Shown: positions 51,697 through 64,000 of the stretch, in pieces
Numbering within the stretch: the first letter of the stretch is position 1
How the letters are laid out: each line of letters begins with the position of its first letter
From: Tilletiopsis washingtonensis
Lineage: Eukaryota > Basidiomycota > Exobasidiomycetes > Entylomatales
Assembly (NCBI RefSeq): GCF_003144115.1
Contig: NW_020312013.1
Span: 475,143-539,142 of the forward strand
Length of the DNA stretch: 64,000 nucleotides
Direction of reading: 5' to 3'
Notes under the pieces: generated by a model
Database searches by the model: none
What the model was told of the DNA's origin: nothing
What the model saw: only the letters and a program-made list of their open reading frames with translations
Translations under genes and position numbers: made by a program

Positions 51697-54437
51697 TTAT
51701 TGCCCGGGTGCCGGACATGGCGGGCCGGGGAACTCGGAGTCGACGAGGTCAAAGTACGGGTGGTTGAGCGCATCTGCGACTTTGATCCTGCGCCGTGAAT
51801 GGTGTGAGCCTGCATCGCGGCACTGTGGACGTTGCATGCTCACCGTTGCGCCGGGTCAAACGCCAGCAGCCGCTGCAGCAGGTTGAGGAAGCGCGAGTTG
51901 TGCTTCTGAAACGCCGCTGGCCCGCTGACGATGTCCTGCAGGCGCTTCATGCGCTTCATGTAGCGCTTGCTGTGCGGCTGCGTCTCCTTGTTCGGGTAGT
52001 GCACCTGGCCGCCGTGGAAGTAGTCTGGCTTCGTCGACTCGGCCTTGCGCCGGTAGTTGTCGGGCATCGGCCCGAGCACCACCTCCATCATCGCCAGATG
52101 TCTGTCGCCGCGGCATCAGCAGGTGCTCGCCTGTCACTCGCTCGCGCGACTCACTCGAGGTTGTCGTGCGTCTGGAAGAGCGCGTCGCCGGTGAAGAACT
52201 CGACCAGGATGCAGCCAATGGACCACGCGTCGCACGGGAAGGACCAGCCCATCTCTGCGCCAGGCGAGCGCGTCAGCCAGCCGTGCCTCCAGTGAGCTCA
52301 GCCGCAACTCACGCAGGATGATCTCCGGCGCGCGGTAGTGCCGCGTGGACACGACCTGCGAGTGGTACTCGTTGTCGAACGTGGCCGAGCCAAAGTCGAT
52401 CAGCCGGATCTCAGAGTTGCGCAGCACGCGCTTGCGCCGCGCATTCGGCCGCTGCAGGAGCACGGGTCAGCAGCGCACGCTTCGGTGCGGCGCGCGCGCG
52501 CTGACCTTGGACAGGGCAACGACGTCCGCCGTGCTGTCGACGAGCAGGATGTTCTCCGGCTTGAGGTCGGTGTGCACGAGGTTGAGGCGATGCAGGACTG
52601 AGAGCGTGGTCAGCGAGGTGCCAGGACGCTCGAACCGCGACGCCGACTCACAGGCCACGCTGCGCAGCAGCTGCTTCGCAAAGGACCAGATATGCCGCGG
52701 CGGGAACGACGCAAACTGGTTCTCCTTGAGAAAGTCGAACACGCTCTGGCCGAGCAGCTCGGTGACGATGCAGACGTGGTTGCGATAGTTGAACATGTCG
52801 ATCAGGTGGATGCACTTGCTGGAGACGAAAAGGCGGTGAGGACATGTCGCACGCGTTTGCAAGCCGGGCGCCAACTCACTTGTCGTTGTTCGGGTCGTGC
52901 TCGCGCAGCTTCTGCAGCACGCGCACCTCAATCTGGCTCGCATCGCGGTACTTCTGCACCGCACGGATGATCTTGATCGCGACGTAGCGCCGCTTTGACC
53001 GGTCCCAGCACTCGACGACCTTGCCAAACGTGCCCTGACCCAGCTGCTGCATGATTTTGTCTGTGCAGAGGGATCAGCCGAGGCGCGAGCGCCGTCGGCG
53101 AACAGGCACACTCACAGCGCTCAGTGACGTCCTCGCCCTTGCGCACGATGAAGTGGCCCTCTTTGTCCGCGACAGGCAGCGACTGGATGGCGACGCGTGC
53201 TGGCCGCGGGGGATAGTCCTGCTGCGGCACCTGTGCGGCGAAGTGAGCTCATGCCCATGCGGCGCCCAGCGCGGCACTCACCTCTCGTCGTTGCCGCGAC
53301 GCATCTCCGGAATCATACACCGCAGCGGCGGGCGCGCGTGCAGCTGCGCCGTTCGCATAGGCGTCGAGAGCGCCAGACGTCGACGCGCCGAGTTGCGCGT
53401 ACTGCCGGTCTGGAGGATAGTCTGCTGCGCTGGGCACTGGCAGTCCGCCCGTCGCCGGGTCCTCTCGCCGTCTCCGCTTCACGTCGGCGCCGAGCGCGCC
53501 GTCTGCTGGTGGATACGCAGCTTCGTCGTCGTCGAGCGCGGCCTTGCGCTTGGCCTTGACGCCGGCCGTCGCGTCGAGCTCGGCGTCGTCGGGATGATAG
53601 CGCGCCTTGCCGTTGCCCAGCGCCGCCGCGGCCCGCGTCGTCCGGCCGGGTGCGGCAGGATAGCGCGAGTAGGAGCCCGCATACGCATCGGCGGCGAGCG
53701 GCTGTGCCGGCGGCGCATCGTCCTCCTCGCCGTCCGAGATGAGGATGACCTCGTGCTCCTGTGTGGAGGGCGCGGCGCCGGTCATCAGCGTCGGCTGCGT
53801 CGCGAGCGGGTCAGGATGTGTGGCCGCATTCTCCACACGGCACCGTGCCGTTGTCTGATGCAGCGCAATGTCTGACTGGCAGCAGAGGCGCGGCGACGCC
53901 ATTCGTGCTGCGGCGTGGGCCGGAGCGGCGCCAGCGACGCGTTGCCTGCGCCATCGCCGCGCGCCGCAGCGGCGTGGAGATGGCGCCGCCGCGCCGCCGC
54001 AGCCGCAGCCAGCAGCCAAGCTACTCCACTCTGCCGGCGCGCAGCCGTCTCGCATCCCTCTCCAGTCCCTGGCACGGCGGCGAGGCACAGATCCACGTGA
54101 CGCAGCGAGGGCCACATCGCAGAGCAGCACTCACCCGTCCGCCGATGACCTCGCGCACGCTGGCGGGCACGCGTGTGTTGTACGGCCGGCGCGGCAGCAT
54201 GGGCGCGTCGGCGGGGTTGTACGCCAGCGCGCCGGGCGGCAGCTGCGGCGGCTGCTCGGGATCGTAGTGCAGCTGGTGCGACGGCCCCGCGGCGGCGTGC
54301 ATGTGGCCGTTGGCGGCGTGAGAGGAGGAGGAGGCGGCTGCGTTGAGGGCGAGCGCGTCGTCGAGGGCCGCAGCGCCGGCGCCGGCCGCGTCGGGCGCGG
54401 AGCGGCGCTGCTTCTTTTGCCGCGGCAGAGTTGCCAT
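51697..54437 (-). CDS. LAMMER dual-specificity protein kinase (CLK/Kns1/Lkh1 type)
   Basis: Phosphorylates SR splicing factors and links growth signals to transcription and flocculation. Exons 54437-54135, 53794-53282, 53230-53116, 53060-52880, 52818-52652, 52597-52506, 52451-52313, 52254-52155, 52101-51844 and 51787-51697; 652 residues. The N-terminal 270 residues are disordered, with basic clusters (RQKKQRR, KAKRKA, KRRRRE) suiting nuclear import. Kinase motifs: [31 protein letters not shown], and the defining [12 protein letters not shown]; the C-terminal part includes [10 protein letters not shown]. It begins 1.3 kb from the divergent mS38 gene. Intron 1 (340 nt) is much longer than the rest. 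Confidence 0.96.
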
Positions 54438-55709
54438 TCTGCGGCCGGCGAGGTGTGCGAGAGAAGCGGGTGGTGCTGCGCGGCTGCGAGAGCGAGACGT
54501 GGGTGTGGAGAAGAGAAGCCTGCCGGCGCCGTCGACGATGACGCCCTCGACAAACGGCAAGAGCAGCAACGGCTTCGACGCGCGCGCCGTGTGTGAGGCG
54601 CGCCGGGCGTGGCGCGGTGGGCGCGCCGCGCGCGCACCGCGGGAGCTTGCGGCCCTCGCTGCTCTGCCGCCGCTGCTGCTGCGCTGCCGTGCCGCGGCGT
54701 GGGGGCAGCCTCTCCTCTGCGGCACAGCAGCGCCGCCGCCCGCTGAAGGCCGCCGCCGCGCGCTCCGCCGCTGATGCCGCAAGCGCTGCTGATGCTGCTT
54801 TGCGCGCCGCAAGGCAAAGCGATGATGCAGCGCGCGCAGTCGAGTCCGCCCCCGCTGCCGCGCCAGCACGACGTCTCGGTCCCTCGTCAGCACAGCGCTG
54901 AGCAGAGCGCAGCAGAGCATCCTCGGTGGGAGCACGAGAGGCCTCATCATCCTGATCTCTGCTCGCCAGGGCAGCATCGCAGCACCCGCCGCTGCCAATT
55001 CCGCCTTGGCCTAGGTCGCAGGCGCGCAGCCAGACCAGTGCAGGAGCTGCTTCGCGGCGGCCAGGCACGCCCGACAGCCCGTCGCAAGTGGCCGTCTCGC
55101 CTCAGGGGCTGTGACTCTGATGAGTGCAACAGCAGGGCAGATCAAGCAGACAGGAGGGGCCTCCATGAGCCCCATGGCGCAGCTCATCTGCGGACGTGAG
55201 TTCCGACCCTGAGGTGGGACAAGGAGCGCAGCCAGCAAAGAGATGCTCGAGCCGCGCACAAGACGCAGAAAGCGTTCACCTCCAGCGACGACGGCACGAC
55301 TTCGCTGCGTCTTGATGCTGGCTCTGCGTTCGTCGCAGCACGAGCTGACCAGGCAAACGTGCGAGGCTTGCTTGCCGCTGCCTTTGCGAGGTGCGAGGGG
55401 CCGGCTGCGAGAGTGGAGGTGCGCTGTGCCTCCCACGTGGCGCTGCTCTGTCGCCTCTGGCGGGCGCGCCCGCCGCCCGTCTAGGCCACAGGCGGCCGCG
55501 GCACGTGCCGCTGGGCGTCATGCGGCCGCACCGCCGCCGCCTGCGCTGCGCCGCGCGCTATCGCCGCACCAAGCCGGGAGCGCCGCCTGCCTCACATCCT
55601 ATCACCTCGACCTCGCGTGCCGCACCTCCGTGCCGCACCCTCTCACCCCGTCAGCCGGCTGCGCACTGGCTTGCGCTGCTCTGCCGGCGCGTCCCTCTCT
55701 GCCGCCGCC
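54438..55709. other. 1.3 kb divergent intergenic region
   Basis: Promoters of the LAMMER kinase and of mS38. Very GC-rich, with long Ala/Arg frames on both strands that have no motif. The reading frame of mS38 is open upstream to 55617, but the residues are unconvincing. Confidence 0.5.
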
Positions 55710-57155
55710 ATGCGGTCCCGCGCCTGCCACGCCCGCGCGCTGCTCCGCCTGGCCGCCTCGCATGCGCCCGCCGCATCCGCCTCGGCGGCGCTGCCGGCCG
55801 CTGCGGCCGCTGCTCGCTCATCGGCGGCAGCGTCGCTCCACGTCAGCTCCTCGAAGCTCGGCAGCGCCGGCGCCATGATGCACAGCGTCGCCGCCGCGCA
55901 CTCGTCGCCCTCGTCGCAGCGCCGCGCCTACGTCGCGCCGGCCGACTCGGCCGGCCGGCGCCGCGCTGTGCGTCCGTCGCCGTCGCGCCGCCGCTCCTCC
56001 TCGGCGGCCGTCGCGTGCGCTCCCGAGAGCCCGATGCAGCCCAGCGCCGCCGCCTCGCGGTCGCGCGGCGCTGCCTCTGCTAAGGGCAGCGAGACGCTCG
56101 TGCTTGCTGCGCCGCCACCCTCCTCGCTCAACGACGTCGCGCTGCAGTCCTTCTTCTCAGTGCACCGGCCGCTGCTGGAGCACTCTGTCGTGGCGCCGAC
56201 TGCTGATGGCAAGGGCTCCTCTGGCTCCTCGCCGCGAGTCAAGGAGATCGTGGCCGACATGATGAGCAACTCAAGCAAGGCCAAGGGCGCCATCATCGAG
56301 ATCGCCGTGCCCTACGACCAGACATGGCCCCGCGCGCTGCGCAACATCGAGCCGCAGCAGTTCTCCAAGCTGCTCGAGCGCCTCTCCAGCCCCATGCGGC
56401 CATCATCGACGGTCGGCCTCTCTGCCCACGTCTACCGCGAGGCAGCGCGGATCGCTGCCGACGAGCGGGCGCGCGCCGACCGCGCCGACGCTGTGTCTGC
56501 TGCCATTGAGCGCGGCGAAGACCCGGCGATTGCCGAGTCGCTCGGCTCCGAGGCCGACCTCGTTGTGCTTGGCGAGCCGGACGGACCGCACAAGGACTGG
56601 GCGCCGGGCGTGGCGACGTACCTGGCCGAGCACACGCGGGCGTTTGAGGCGCCCGCTCCGCCGACCGTCGGCGCTGTGCCGCACTCGGGCGCGTCCATGC
56701 GCGTCTTGTCGAGCGAGGAGCAGGAGATGGAGGCCATTGCTGCTCGCCTCACGACACTCTTCCTGGACTCGATGCGCGGCTCTGCCTCCTCGGGCAGCTC
56801 CCAGGCGCTGCACCAGGACGACGACGAGCCGAACCTGCTCCTCTCGCACGCCATGGTGCAGGCCAGCCTGCCGCGCGCCCTCTCGTGGGACAGCGTGCTC
56901 GCCAAGATGAGCGAGGCTGCCGGCACCGAGCCGGCCGGCCCGGCCGTCAACCTCAGCGCGCTCAACGCCGACCTGCTGCCGCGGCCCGTGAGCGTGGACA
57001 TGGACAGCGTGCGGCGCAAGCGCAAGAAGAAGATGCGCAAGCACAAGTAAGTCAACGCGTGCCCCTGCCGTGCTCAACGCGTGCTGACTGCCGCTCCCAG
57101 GTACCGCAAGCTGCGCAAGGCAACGCGAGTGGAGCGCCGCCGCCAGAAGACGTAA
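55710..57155 (+). CDS. Mitochondrial small-subunit ribosomal protein mS38 (Cox24/AURKAIP1)
   Basis: Exons 55710-57046 and 57101-57155; 463 residues. The start (MRSRACHARALLRLAAS..., Arg/Ala/Ser-rich, no acidic residues) is a mitochondrial targeting peptide. The defining domain is the C-terminal 35 residues: SVDMDSVRRKRKKKMRKHK joined across the intron to YRKLRKATRVERRRQK, the strongly basic segment that contacts 12S/15S rRNA. The intron splits this domain, and unspliced RNA would hit a TAA at once (57048). The intervening 400 residues are low-complexity Ala/Ser/Pro/Glu with some conserved-looking patches (KGAIIEIAVPYDQTWPRALR). Much longer than yeast Cox24 (111 residues). Confidence 0.88.
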
Positions 57156-57341
57156 GAAGTGAGGAAGCGGAGCTCTGCGCACCGCTGGAGACGATGCCGT
57201 GCGCAGCTCCGGCAGCAAATGAGATAGAGACACAAGTGGCGAAAGCGCGGTGTATGGTGGGCGGCATTTTGCTGCCGCCGGCCGATTAGATTGTTGCTAC
57301 AGTCGAGGGTGACGTCGGGCTCGTTCGCTCGCTGTCCCGCC

Positions 57342-60300
57342 TCACGCCTTCCAGTCTCCCGCTGCCGCATAGTCATCGCCCGTGTCCGGCGCCGCCTCGA
57401 TGGCCGCCAGGAGCGCCTTCTGGCTGATGCCCTTGCCGCCGCTGCGCGCGCCCTTGCCCTCGTCTCCGGGCGCCGCTCCGCTGCCGAAGAGGTCGAGCAC
57501 CTGGTCCGTCTCCATGCTCTCGAGGCCCGCGTTCTGCTGCGTGACGACCGAGTTCGCCACGTTGAGCTTGAAGCGCTGCAGGCTGTGAAGAGCGGGAAGA
57601 CGTGGTCAGCGAGTGGAGCGCAAGGTCAGCTGCACGGCGGACGCACCCCATGATCTTGGCCTCGAGCGTGTCACGCGTGATGAGCCGGTACACGTTGACG
57701 ACCTTCTTCTGGCCGAGGCGGTGCGCGCGGTCCATGGCCTGCAGGTCCTTGCTCGGGTTCCAGTCGTGCTCCACGAAGATGACCGTGTCGGCGCCCGTGA
57801 GCGTGAGACCGAGGCCGCCGATCTGCGTCGTGAGCAGCAGCACGTCGATGCTCGGGTCGGCGTTGAACGTCTGCACGATGCCGTGGCGCTTCTCCGCCGG
57901 CACGCCGCCATCGAGGCGCATATACGTCACGTCGGGCATGTGGCTGCGGAAGAGGTCGTGCTCGATGATGTCGAGCATCTGCTTGACCTGGCAGAAGATC
58001 AGGACGCGGTGCTGCGCCACAGCCGCCTCCGCCGCTAAGGAGTTGGCCTCGCTCGAGCCCGCCACGCCAATGCCGCAGTCGTGCAGCAGCTGGCGCAGCG
58101 CCGTGAGCTTTGGTGCGTGGGCGATGTCGCGCAGCGAGCCGCCGCTCTTGGCCAGCTGCTGCTCGATCTCGCGATGCTTGGGCCGCGTCGGGTCGAAGAC
58201 GAGGCGCGGGTGGTTGACGAGCTTACGCAGGTACTGCAGCTCCTGGAAGACGTGGTGCGTCGCGCCAGTAGACGTGCTCTCTGCGCCGCTCTGCCCGTCG
58301 AGCGCCGTCTCGAGTTCCTCGCGCTTCTGCGAGCGGCTGTAGTCGTCGTAGAGCTGCTTCTGCACGGGGCCGAGCTCGCACTCGATGTCCTGGATGATCT
58401 TTGGCGGCAGGTCGTCCAGCACGTCGTCCTTCAGCCGGCGCAGCAGGAACGGCAGCACTTGCTTGTGCAGCGCCTCGAGCGCGAGCGCAGCTTGGTAGGT
58501 GCGCGTCAGCAGTGCCGTCTCGCTCGCGTGCGGTGTGACTCACCAGCCTCCTGCTCCTTGGCATTCGACTTGCCTTCGCGCGTGTTCGAGATCGGCTTAC
58601 CGAAGCGCTCGTTGAACGCGCGCTCCGTGCCGAGGAAGCCAGGCATGAGGAAGTCGAACAGGCTCCACAGCTCGAGCACATTGTTTTGGATCGGCGTGCC
58701 GGAGAGCAACAGGCGGTGATGTGCGCGGATCTGCTTGACGGCCTGCGTCGTCTTCGTCTTGCCGCTCTTGATGATGTGACCCTCGTCCAGGATGCAGTAG
58801 TGCCAGTGCACCTGCGACAGCATGGCAATGTCGCTGCGCACGGCGTCGTACGAGGCGATGACGGCATCGTGGTGCTCGATCTGCTTCGCCAGGCGCGCCC
58901 GCTCGTTCGGCTGCCCGGCGTACAGCAGCGGCCGCAGGTTCGTGGAGTACTGCTTGATCTCGTGGAACCAGTGGCCCGTCAGCGTCGGCGGGCAGATGAT
59001 GAGCGAGGGCAGCGGCGCGTTGTCCGGCGTGCTGGTGGCGGCGTAGCGCTGCGCCCGCTCGAAGTGCTGCGCAGACAGGATGCAGATCGACTGCAGCGTC
59101 TTGCCCAAGCCCATGTCTGCGGATGGACTGGAGTGAGCTGTGCACATGCTGCGCAGCGCGTCCTGACGACTCACCGTCGCAGAGAATGCCATGCAGCTGG
59201 AACTTGGCGAGAAAGGCCATCCAGCTCACGCCGTCGCGCTGATACGAGCGCAGCTCGGCGTTGATCTTGACCGGCAGCTCGTACGGCTCGACCTTGGAGC
59301 CGTCGAGAAGCTGCGCCAGGAAGTTGCGATCCGTCTCGCGGCGCTGCATGAGCTCTTGCGAGAGGCCAGGAGGGTCCGGCAGACCGGCCTGAGGGCAGAT
59401 GGGGTCAGAGAGGCGCGAGAGGGCTGGCCACAGATGCTCACCTCCAGCGGGATCATCTTGACGAGCGATGCAAACGTGTGCGTCGCGACGGCGCGGACGG
59501 CGTCGTCCGAGTCGCTCATGCGACCGAGCACGGGCACGATGAGGACGATGACGTACGGCAGGAGCTTCATGTCGAGGCGTCGCACGAGCTCTGCGAGTAG
59601 CAAGCAAGCGCAAGTCAGCTCCGAAGCCGCACGGCTCTAGCCTCAGGCGTACTCACGAGACAGAACTTCGATTGCGCCCTGGCGGTGATGCACGTTGTGC
59701 ATGTCTGCTACGAGCGGCAGGATTGCCTGCACGATGTGGCGCATGGTCACTTCGGCCATGCAGTCGGCCATGGTGCTCAACGCCTTGGCTGCCGCAGAGC
59801 GCACGACCGCCAGAGGACTCTGCACCGCGCGGCTCAGCGGGTCGAGCAAGGCAGAGGCACGTTCTTGCAAGCTCGCGTCCAGAGACGGCAGGACGACTTG
59901 GATCAGCGTGCATGCGTCGAGCACGCCTTGGCCGAGCGACTCGGGCATCGGCGTCGATGCGCCGAAGGCGTCGAGCAGCGCAGCTGTGCTGCAACTCCAC
60001 AGCGCCGGGACGACGTCGAGGAGAGCGGGCCCAAAGCGCGCAGCCAACGTTCTGAGAGCGATCTCGGCGCCGCGTCTGATGAGCTTGCTCTGCCGCACCT
60101 CATCACTCTCGGTGGCTTCTTCCTGACGCGCACGACCGCGCCCCGCTGGTGCCGGAGGCGGCTCATCGTGCGAGAGGATGCCGTCCAGGCGCGCCTTGGT
60201 GCTGTCGAAGATGGGTGTGTTGCTCGTGTCCTGGCAGACGAAGGCGCAGAGATTCTTGACGATCTTGTCTGAGGGGTTCGTGCGCGCGCCAGGCTCGCTG

Positions 60301-63300
60301 CACAGCTGGATGAGACTGACCACCGAGGCGGCTGCGCGCGTCTGCAGCTCGAGGTTCTCTTCGAACTGCAGAGGAAGGATCAGAGAAGCGAAGAGAGCCC
60401 TTCACCGAGAGACTCACCTTCACGGCGTTCATGAGGCTCCTGATCACCGGATTGAGCTTCGCAGGGAGTGTGCCGAGCGCGACGACGGCGCCGGCCACGC
60501 TTGCAAGCAGCTGGTTGTCCTGTTGCTCCTTCTGCGTGGCGTAGAAGCCGATCGCCACGACGAGGCGGTGCCGTCGCTCTTCGGCCGCTGTCGTGCCGGT
60601 CTCCAGCTTTGCCTTGCTCAGCGTGCTGAGAGCGAGCAGCGCGTCCAGGCCGGCTCCCGCGACGTGCTTGGCTGTCTCGATGGTGAATGCACCGGCAGAA
60701 GCGCCTGTCGCGTCGACCTTCGAGGGCAGCTCCGGCACCGAGGCTCGCGCGATCTTGAGGTCTCGCGCCGCGGTACTGTACAGCGCCTGGCAATCGGCCT
60801 GGATACGCTGCAGCATCACGGCCATCTCGGTGTACGTTGCAGGCGTGGGTGACTCGAGGATGCCGATTAGCTGCGCCGCGAGAGCCTGCGCCGAAGTGCT
60901 CGTCTGCGCCAGTGCCATGCCCCGGTCCTTAGACGACTCAGCCCAGCGCTGGATCGTCACTGCTGCAAGACAGCGACGCAGGGCTGCGGGCGACGAAATG
61001 TACTCGGTCAGCAGCCGCTCGAAGACTGACGAGTCATCGCCGGTCGTCCAGAGCGCCATAGCATCTCCTAGCGCCTCAGCGGCGCCGATGCGTCCTCGAA
61101 TGACCGTGTCGACGCCGATGAGCGTCAGGTCCTGCGCAAGCACGTGCTTGTCGATGTTATGGTTCTGCTTGCTCGATCTCGTGGCCTCGAAGAAGAGCGT
61201 AAAGTCGAAGGGAGAGCCGAGCGGGGTCATGAGGATGCGGAAGAGCCGCTCGACGTGTGGGCCCAGAATCTGACTGAGCGCCACGTCTCCGGAGCCCAGC
61301 GCCAGCTTCCAGGCCTTGGCGCTCAGCTCACGGATCGGCGGCTTCTCCTCGACGATGAGGTTTTGAAAGAGCAGACGCATCAGGGACGCGTCGATCCAGT
61401 CGCGCGGCAATGAAGGGTGCTCGAGGAAGACACAGAGCGCGCTGAGGACCGAGAGACGCACGGACGTGATCGTGTGCCGGAAGAAGGGGAAGAGGCGTGG
61501 GATGAGACTCGACAGCGCAGGTGACGCCGGAGCCGTGAGCTGGTCGATGACGCTCTGGTGCTGCACCAGCTGAGCGAGCAGGTTCATGACGCCGCCGATG
61601 CTGCTGGCGAGGTCGTCCTTCAGGTCCTCGAGGCAGCTCCACAGCTGCGACAGAACGCTGGCGAGCTCAGCGGTCATGCCGCCCACGAGATGCTCGACCG
61701 CCGGAATCAGCACCTGTGCCGCGACGTGGCGTACGTCGTCGTCCTCATCGCGCAGACTGCGGAAGGTCAGCGCTGCCAATGGCTAGCCCGTCACAGCACT
61801 CACTTCAGAATTGCTAGCTCGACACTGTCACGCAGCAAGGCAGTGGGCTGCGCACTGCTCTTCTCGTCCGACATTGCATCGCTTGAGCTCAGCAGCAGGT
61901 CGGCGCGCACCGAGAGCAGCCACTTGAGGCCCAGCAAGCCGGCGTGACGGACCTCCCAGGCGTAGCCCTTGTACCGTCGGCATGCCGCAAGGCCGCTGCT
62001 CGGCTTGATGTCGGCCTGCTGGCCCGCCTCGGTCACCACCCAGTCCTGGCGGACCATCTCGACGAGCGCAGCGTGCGTCTTGAGAGCCTCAGCCTCGGGC
62101 ATGGACTTGAGGAGCGACGCAAGCGCCTGCGCGGCAGTCTCGCGCACGGGCGTGACCACCTGGTCGAAGACGAAGTCGCCGAGCCTGTCGAGGCAGAGTA
62201 CGGCCAGCAGACGGATGGACATGTCCGCGCACCAGGCGGCGTGCAGCTGCACGTTGCCCTCGCGCGACACCGACGGAGATGATGACATGCCGCCGCAGCT
62301 GCCTTGAGTGCTGAGAAGCGAGCGCAGACCGAGCGCTGCGCCATGCCGCACCTCCCACTTCGGCGCGAAGAGATCGGCGAGCAGGACTTTTGAGAAGAGA
62401 TCGAACGGCCACTCCTGTTCGGAGGTGGCGAGTGCGGCGTGGTCGACGGGGCCATCCTCGGCCTTCGGAGAGGCCATCTTGCCGCTCCAGGAGGCCGTCT
62501 GCGTTCGCATTCCGCCCGACGGAGATGATGCGCTTGTCGATGAGGCAGCGTCAAGCACTCGCGTCTTGCTCTCCGGTGCACGTGGGGCGAGATCCTGCGA
62601 GCTGCCGCTGGGCGCGATCTTGCGCTTGCGCTTCAGCTGGTTGCGCTCGCGCGCGCTCAGCTTGCTGAGGTCGATCTCGTCTGTCGGCGCGGACGGCGCA
62701 GGAGGACTCATGGGCGAGGGCGCAGCAGGCGGCTTTTGCTCGGCCTTGAGCGACGTCGACGCTTCGCTCATCAGCTCCTGCTCGACGTCCAGGCCGAGAT
62801 CCAAATCCTCGCCCGCCATCGCGCCCAAGCCAAGCTTCTTCATGTCCTGCTTTGCCGAGGCGAGACGCTCTGCGACGCTGAGGCTGGAGGATGCATCGTA
62901 CTCCGAGCCTGCCGAGGACAGCAGCTTCTCGCCGCGACGCAGGACGCCTTGCGGCGAGAAGGCGGCGAAGGTCATCAGGTCCGCCGGCGGCGTGACTGGT
63001 GCAGCAGCCGAGAAGTCCTTCTTCTCGTCGACGAGCTCGGCCGCGAGCGGATCCCAGACGCCGCATGCCGCGCAGATGAGCTCGATGGCGCTGCCGGCGG
63101 CGATGCGCGTCTCCCAGCTGTTGCTGCGCAGGAGGGGCATGATGCGGTGCAGCAGGTGCAGCGCCTCGATCCACTCGCCCTCGGTGCCGCGGTAGGCGCA
63201 GCTCGTGTCGGCGGACGACGACGCTGCGGCCAGGTTGGCGCGAGCCGCGGCAGACGAGGACGACGTGCCGGCGAGGGCGCCGTCGCCACGGCCCACGCGC

Positions 63301-63534
63301 ATGCCGGCGATCTGCGCCAGCTGCCGGGCCGCGAGCGAGCGCACGGCGGGCGTCGAACCGGTGTCGAGCAGCGTCACGAGCCGGTCGAGGCCTGCCAGAG
63401 GTGTTAGCGCCGGAGCGGGAGGTGGGCCTGCGGCGATGCTCACGGCTGTTGGCGCCGCCCTTCTGCGGCGCGGCGACAGGTGCATTGCTGCTGGATGCCG
63501 CAGCTGCGGACCCGGAGGCACGGCGCGGCGGCAT
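57342..63534 (-). CDS. MOT1: Mot1/BTAF1, TBP-displacing Swi2/Snf2 ATPase
   Basis: Removes TATA-binding protein from DNA and so redistributes transcription initiation; nuclear. Exons 63534-63444, 63391-61804, 61756-60418, 60365-59657, 59590-59442, 59388-59175, 59116-58544, 58490-57647 and 57582-57342; 1915 residues, the usual Mot1 size. N-terminal HEAT repeats begin LDRLVTLLDTGSTPAVRSLAARQLAQIAG; KWEVRHGAALGLRSLL and YAWEVRHAGLLGLKWLLSV are typical. ATPase motifs: GILCDDMGLGKTLQSICILS (Walker A), ILDEGHIIKSGKTK (Mot1 form of the DExH box), LLLSGTPIQNN, LGLTLTGADTVIFVEHDWNP, QAMDRAHRLGQKKVVNVYRLI, then KIMGLQRFKLNVANSVVTQQ. The exon 8 acceptor reads CCAAG, not CAG. Confidence 0.96.
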
Positions 63535-64000
63535 GGTGCCTGCTCCTGCTTGGGGTGCCGTTGCTCAAGGGGCACGGCCCCTGGTGCTGCACGGTGCGCG
63601 CTCTCGTGCGGGGAAGTAAGAGTCCGGGCGTGGCTTGAAGCTTGTGCGGCGCTCCGCGTGGGCTGCTGTGATGCGCGGCCGGCACGGCGAGCCGCAGGGG
63701 CGCGGCGGTCCTTATGTAGACCGCCCGCTGTCTGCGCGCGCTGCGGCCGACACGGCTCAGGTGCCTCGCTCAGGAGGCCGGCCGCCGCGCGTCTCGCGAA
63801 AGCGTGTCGGGCACTCGAGCAGTCTGCTGCGCCGCACCGCCGCGACGTGTCGTGCCCTCTGGCGCTGCAGCAGCGCCGCCTCGCCGGCCACAGCCTCAAG
63901 AGCGCCTCTCTGACGGCCCGCTCACGTTGATGAGGCTGCGAGCTGGCTCCGTGCAAGTGACATGAGAAGCTCGGATCCACATCCAGAAGTGCTGAATGGG
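63535..64000. other. Upstream region of Mot1
   Basis: 5' leader and promoter of Mot1. The reverse strand stays open beyond the chosen ATG only in unrelated frames. No further gene is visible to the window edge. Confidence 0.5.

Noticed and set aside
59668-62580. Several plus-strand frames over the Mot1 gene
   Set aside because: Reverse shadows of Mot1 HEAT-repeat exons, whose sense reading is continuous and recognisable.

Overview
This window is nuclear DNA of a GC-rich, intron-rich basidiomycete fungus. Most introns are short (about 40-80 nt) with GTGAGT-like donors and CAG acceptors, genes are tightly packed on both strands, and the proteins are fungal: a Zn2Cys6 regulator, a chitin synthase-family enzyme, Cdc12-type septin, Ams1 mannosidase, mS38/Cox24 and LAMMER kinase. 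Codon use and gene style suggest a smut relative (Ustilaginomycotina), but that placement is inference. I reconstructed exons by hand and required reading-frame phase to close at every junction; 25 multi- or single-exon genes close exactly.

Layout: 1-1931 holds the first exon of a glutaredoxin and the splicing factor SF3A2. 2120-15588 holds genes that could share a cell-wall or extracellular polysaccharide theme: an intronless UDP-HexNAc dehydrogenase-like enzyme, a small Ser/Pro/acidic protein, a chitin synthase-like GT2 glycosyltransferase, a membrane-anchored CE4 deacetylase and a Zn2Cys6 transcription factor. 15706-23513 is core cell biology: Prp43 helicase, a SET-domain protein, a CHORD/CS protein and an F-box/RCC1-like protein. 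23892-34674 holds an unrecognised gene, a Ctp1-type mitochondrial carrier, a PDCD5 homologue, a charged unknown protein, a Cdc12 septin and a Ser/Ala/Arg-rich unknown protein. 35056-45502 holds a membrane-anchored GH79 glucuronidase-like enzyme and a 27-exon Ams1 alpha-mannosidase, separated by 3.1 kb without a gene. 46066-53 kb and beyond holds an F-box-like protein, the Hem25 glycine carrier, a Thr-rich secreted protein and a LAMMER kinase; 55710-63534 holds mitoribosomal protein mS38 and the TBP-remodelling ATPase Mot1.

The most interesting signals are: (i) the sugar-nucleotide dehydrogenase / GT2 / CE4 / regulator neighbourhood; (ii) three micro-exons of 19-20 nt in the mannosidase gene that carry active-site motifs; (iii) two mutually exclusive first exons for the septin, one of only 19 coding bases, both joining in frame to the same conserved block; and (iv) genes that seem to stop at a TAA that is really part of a GTAAGT splice donor. 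I saw no tRNA, rRNA, CRISPR, transposon or viral remnant.
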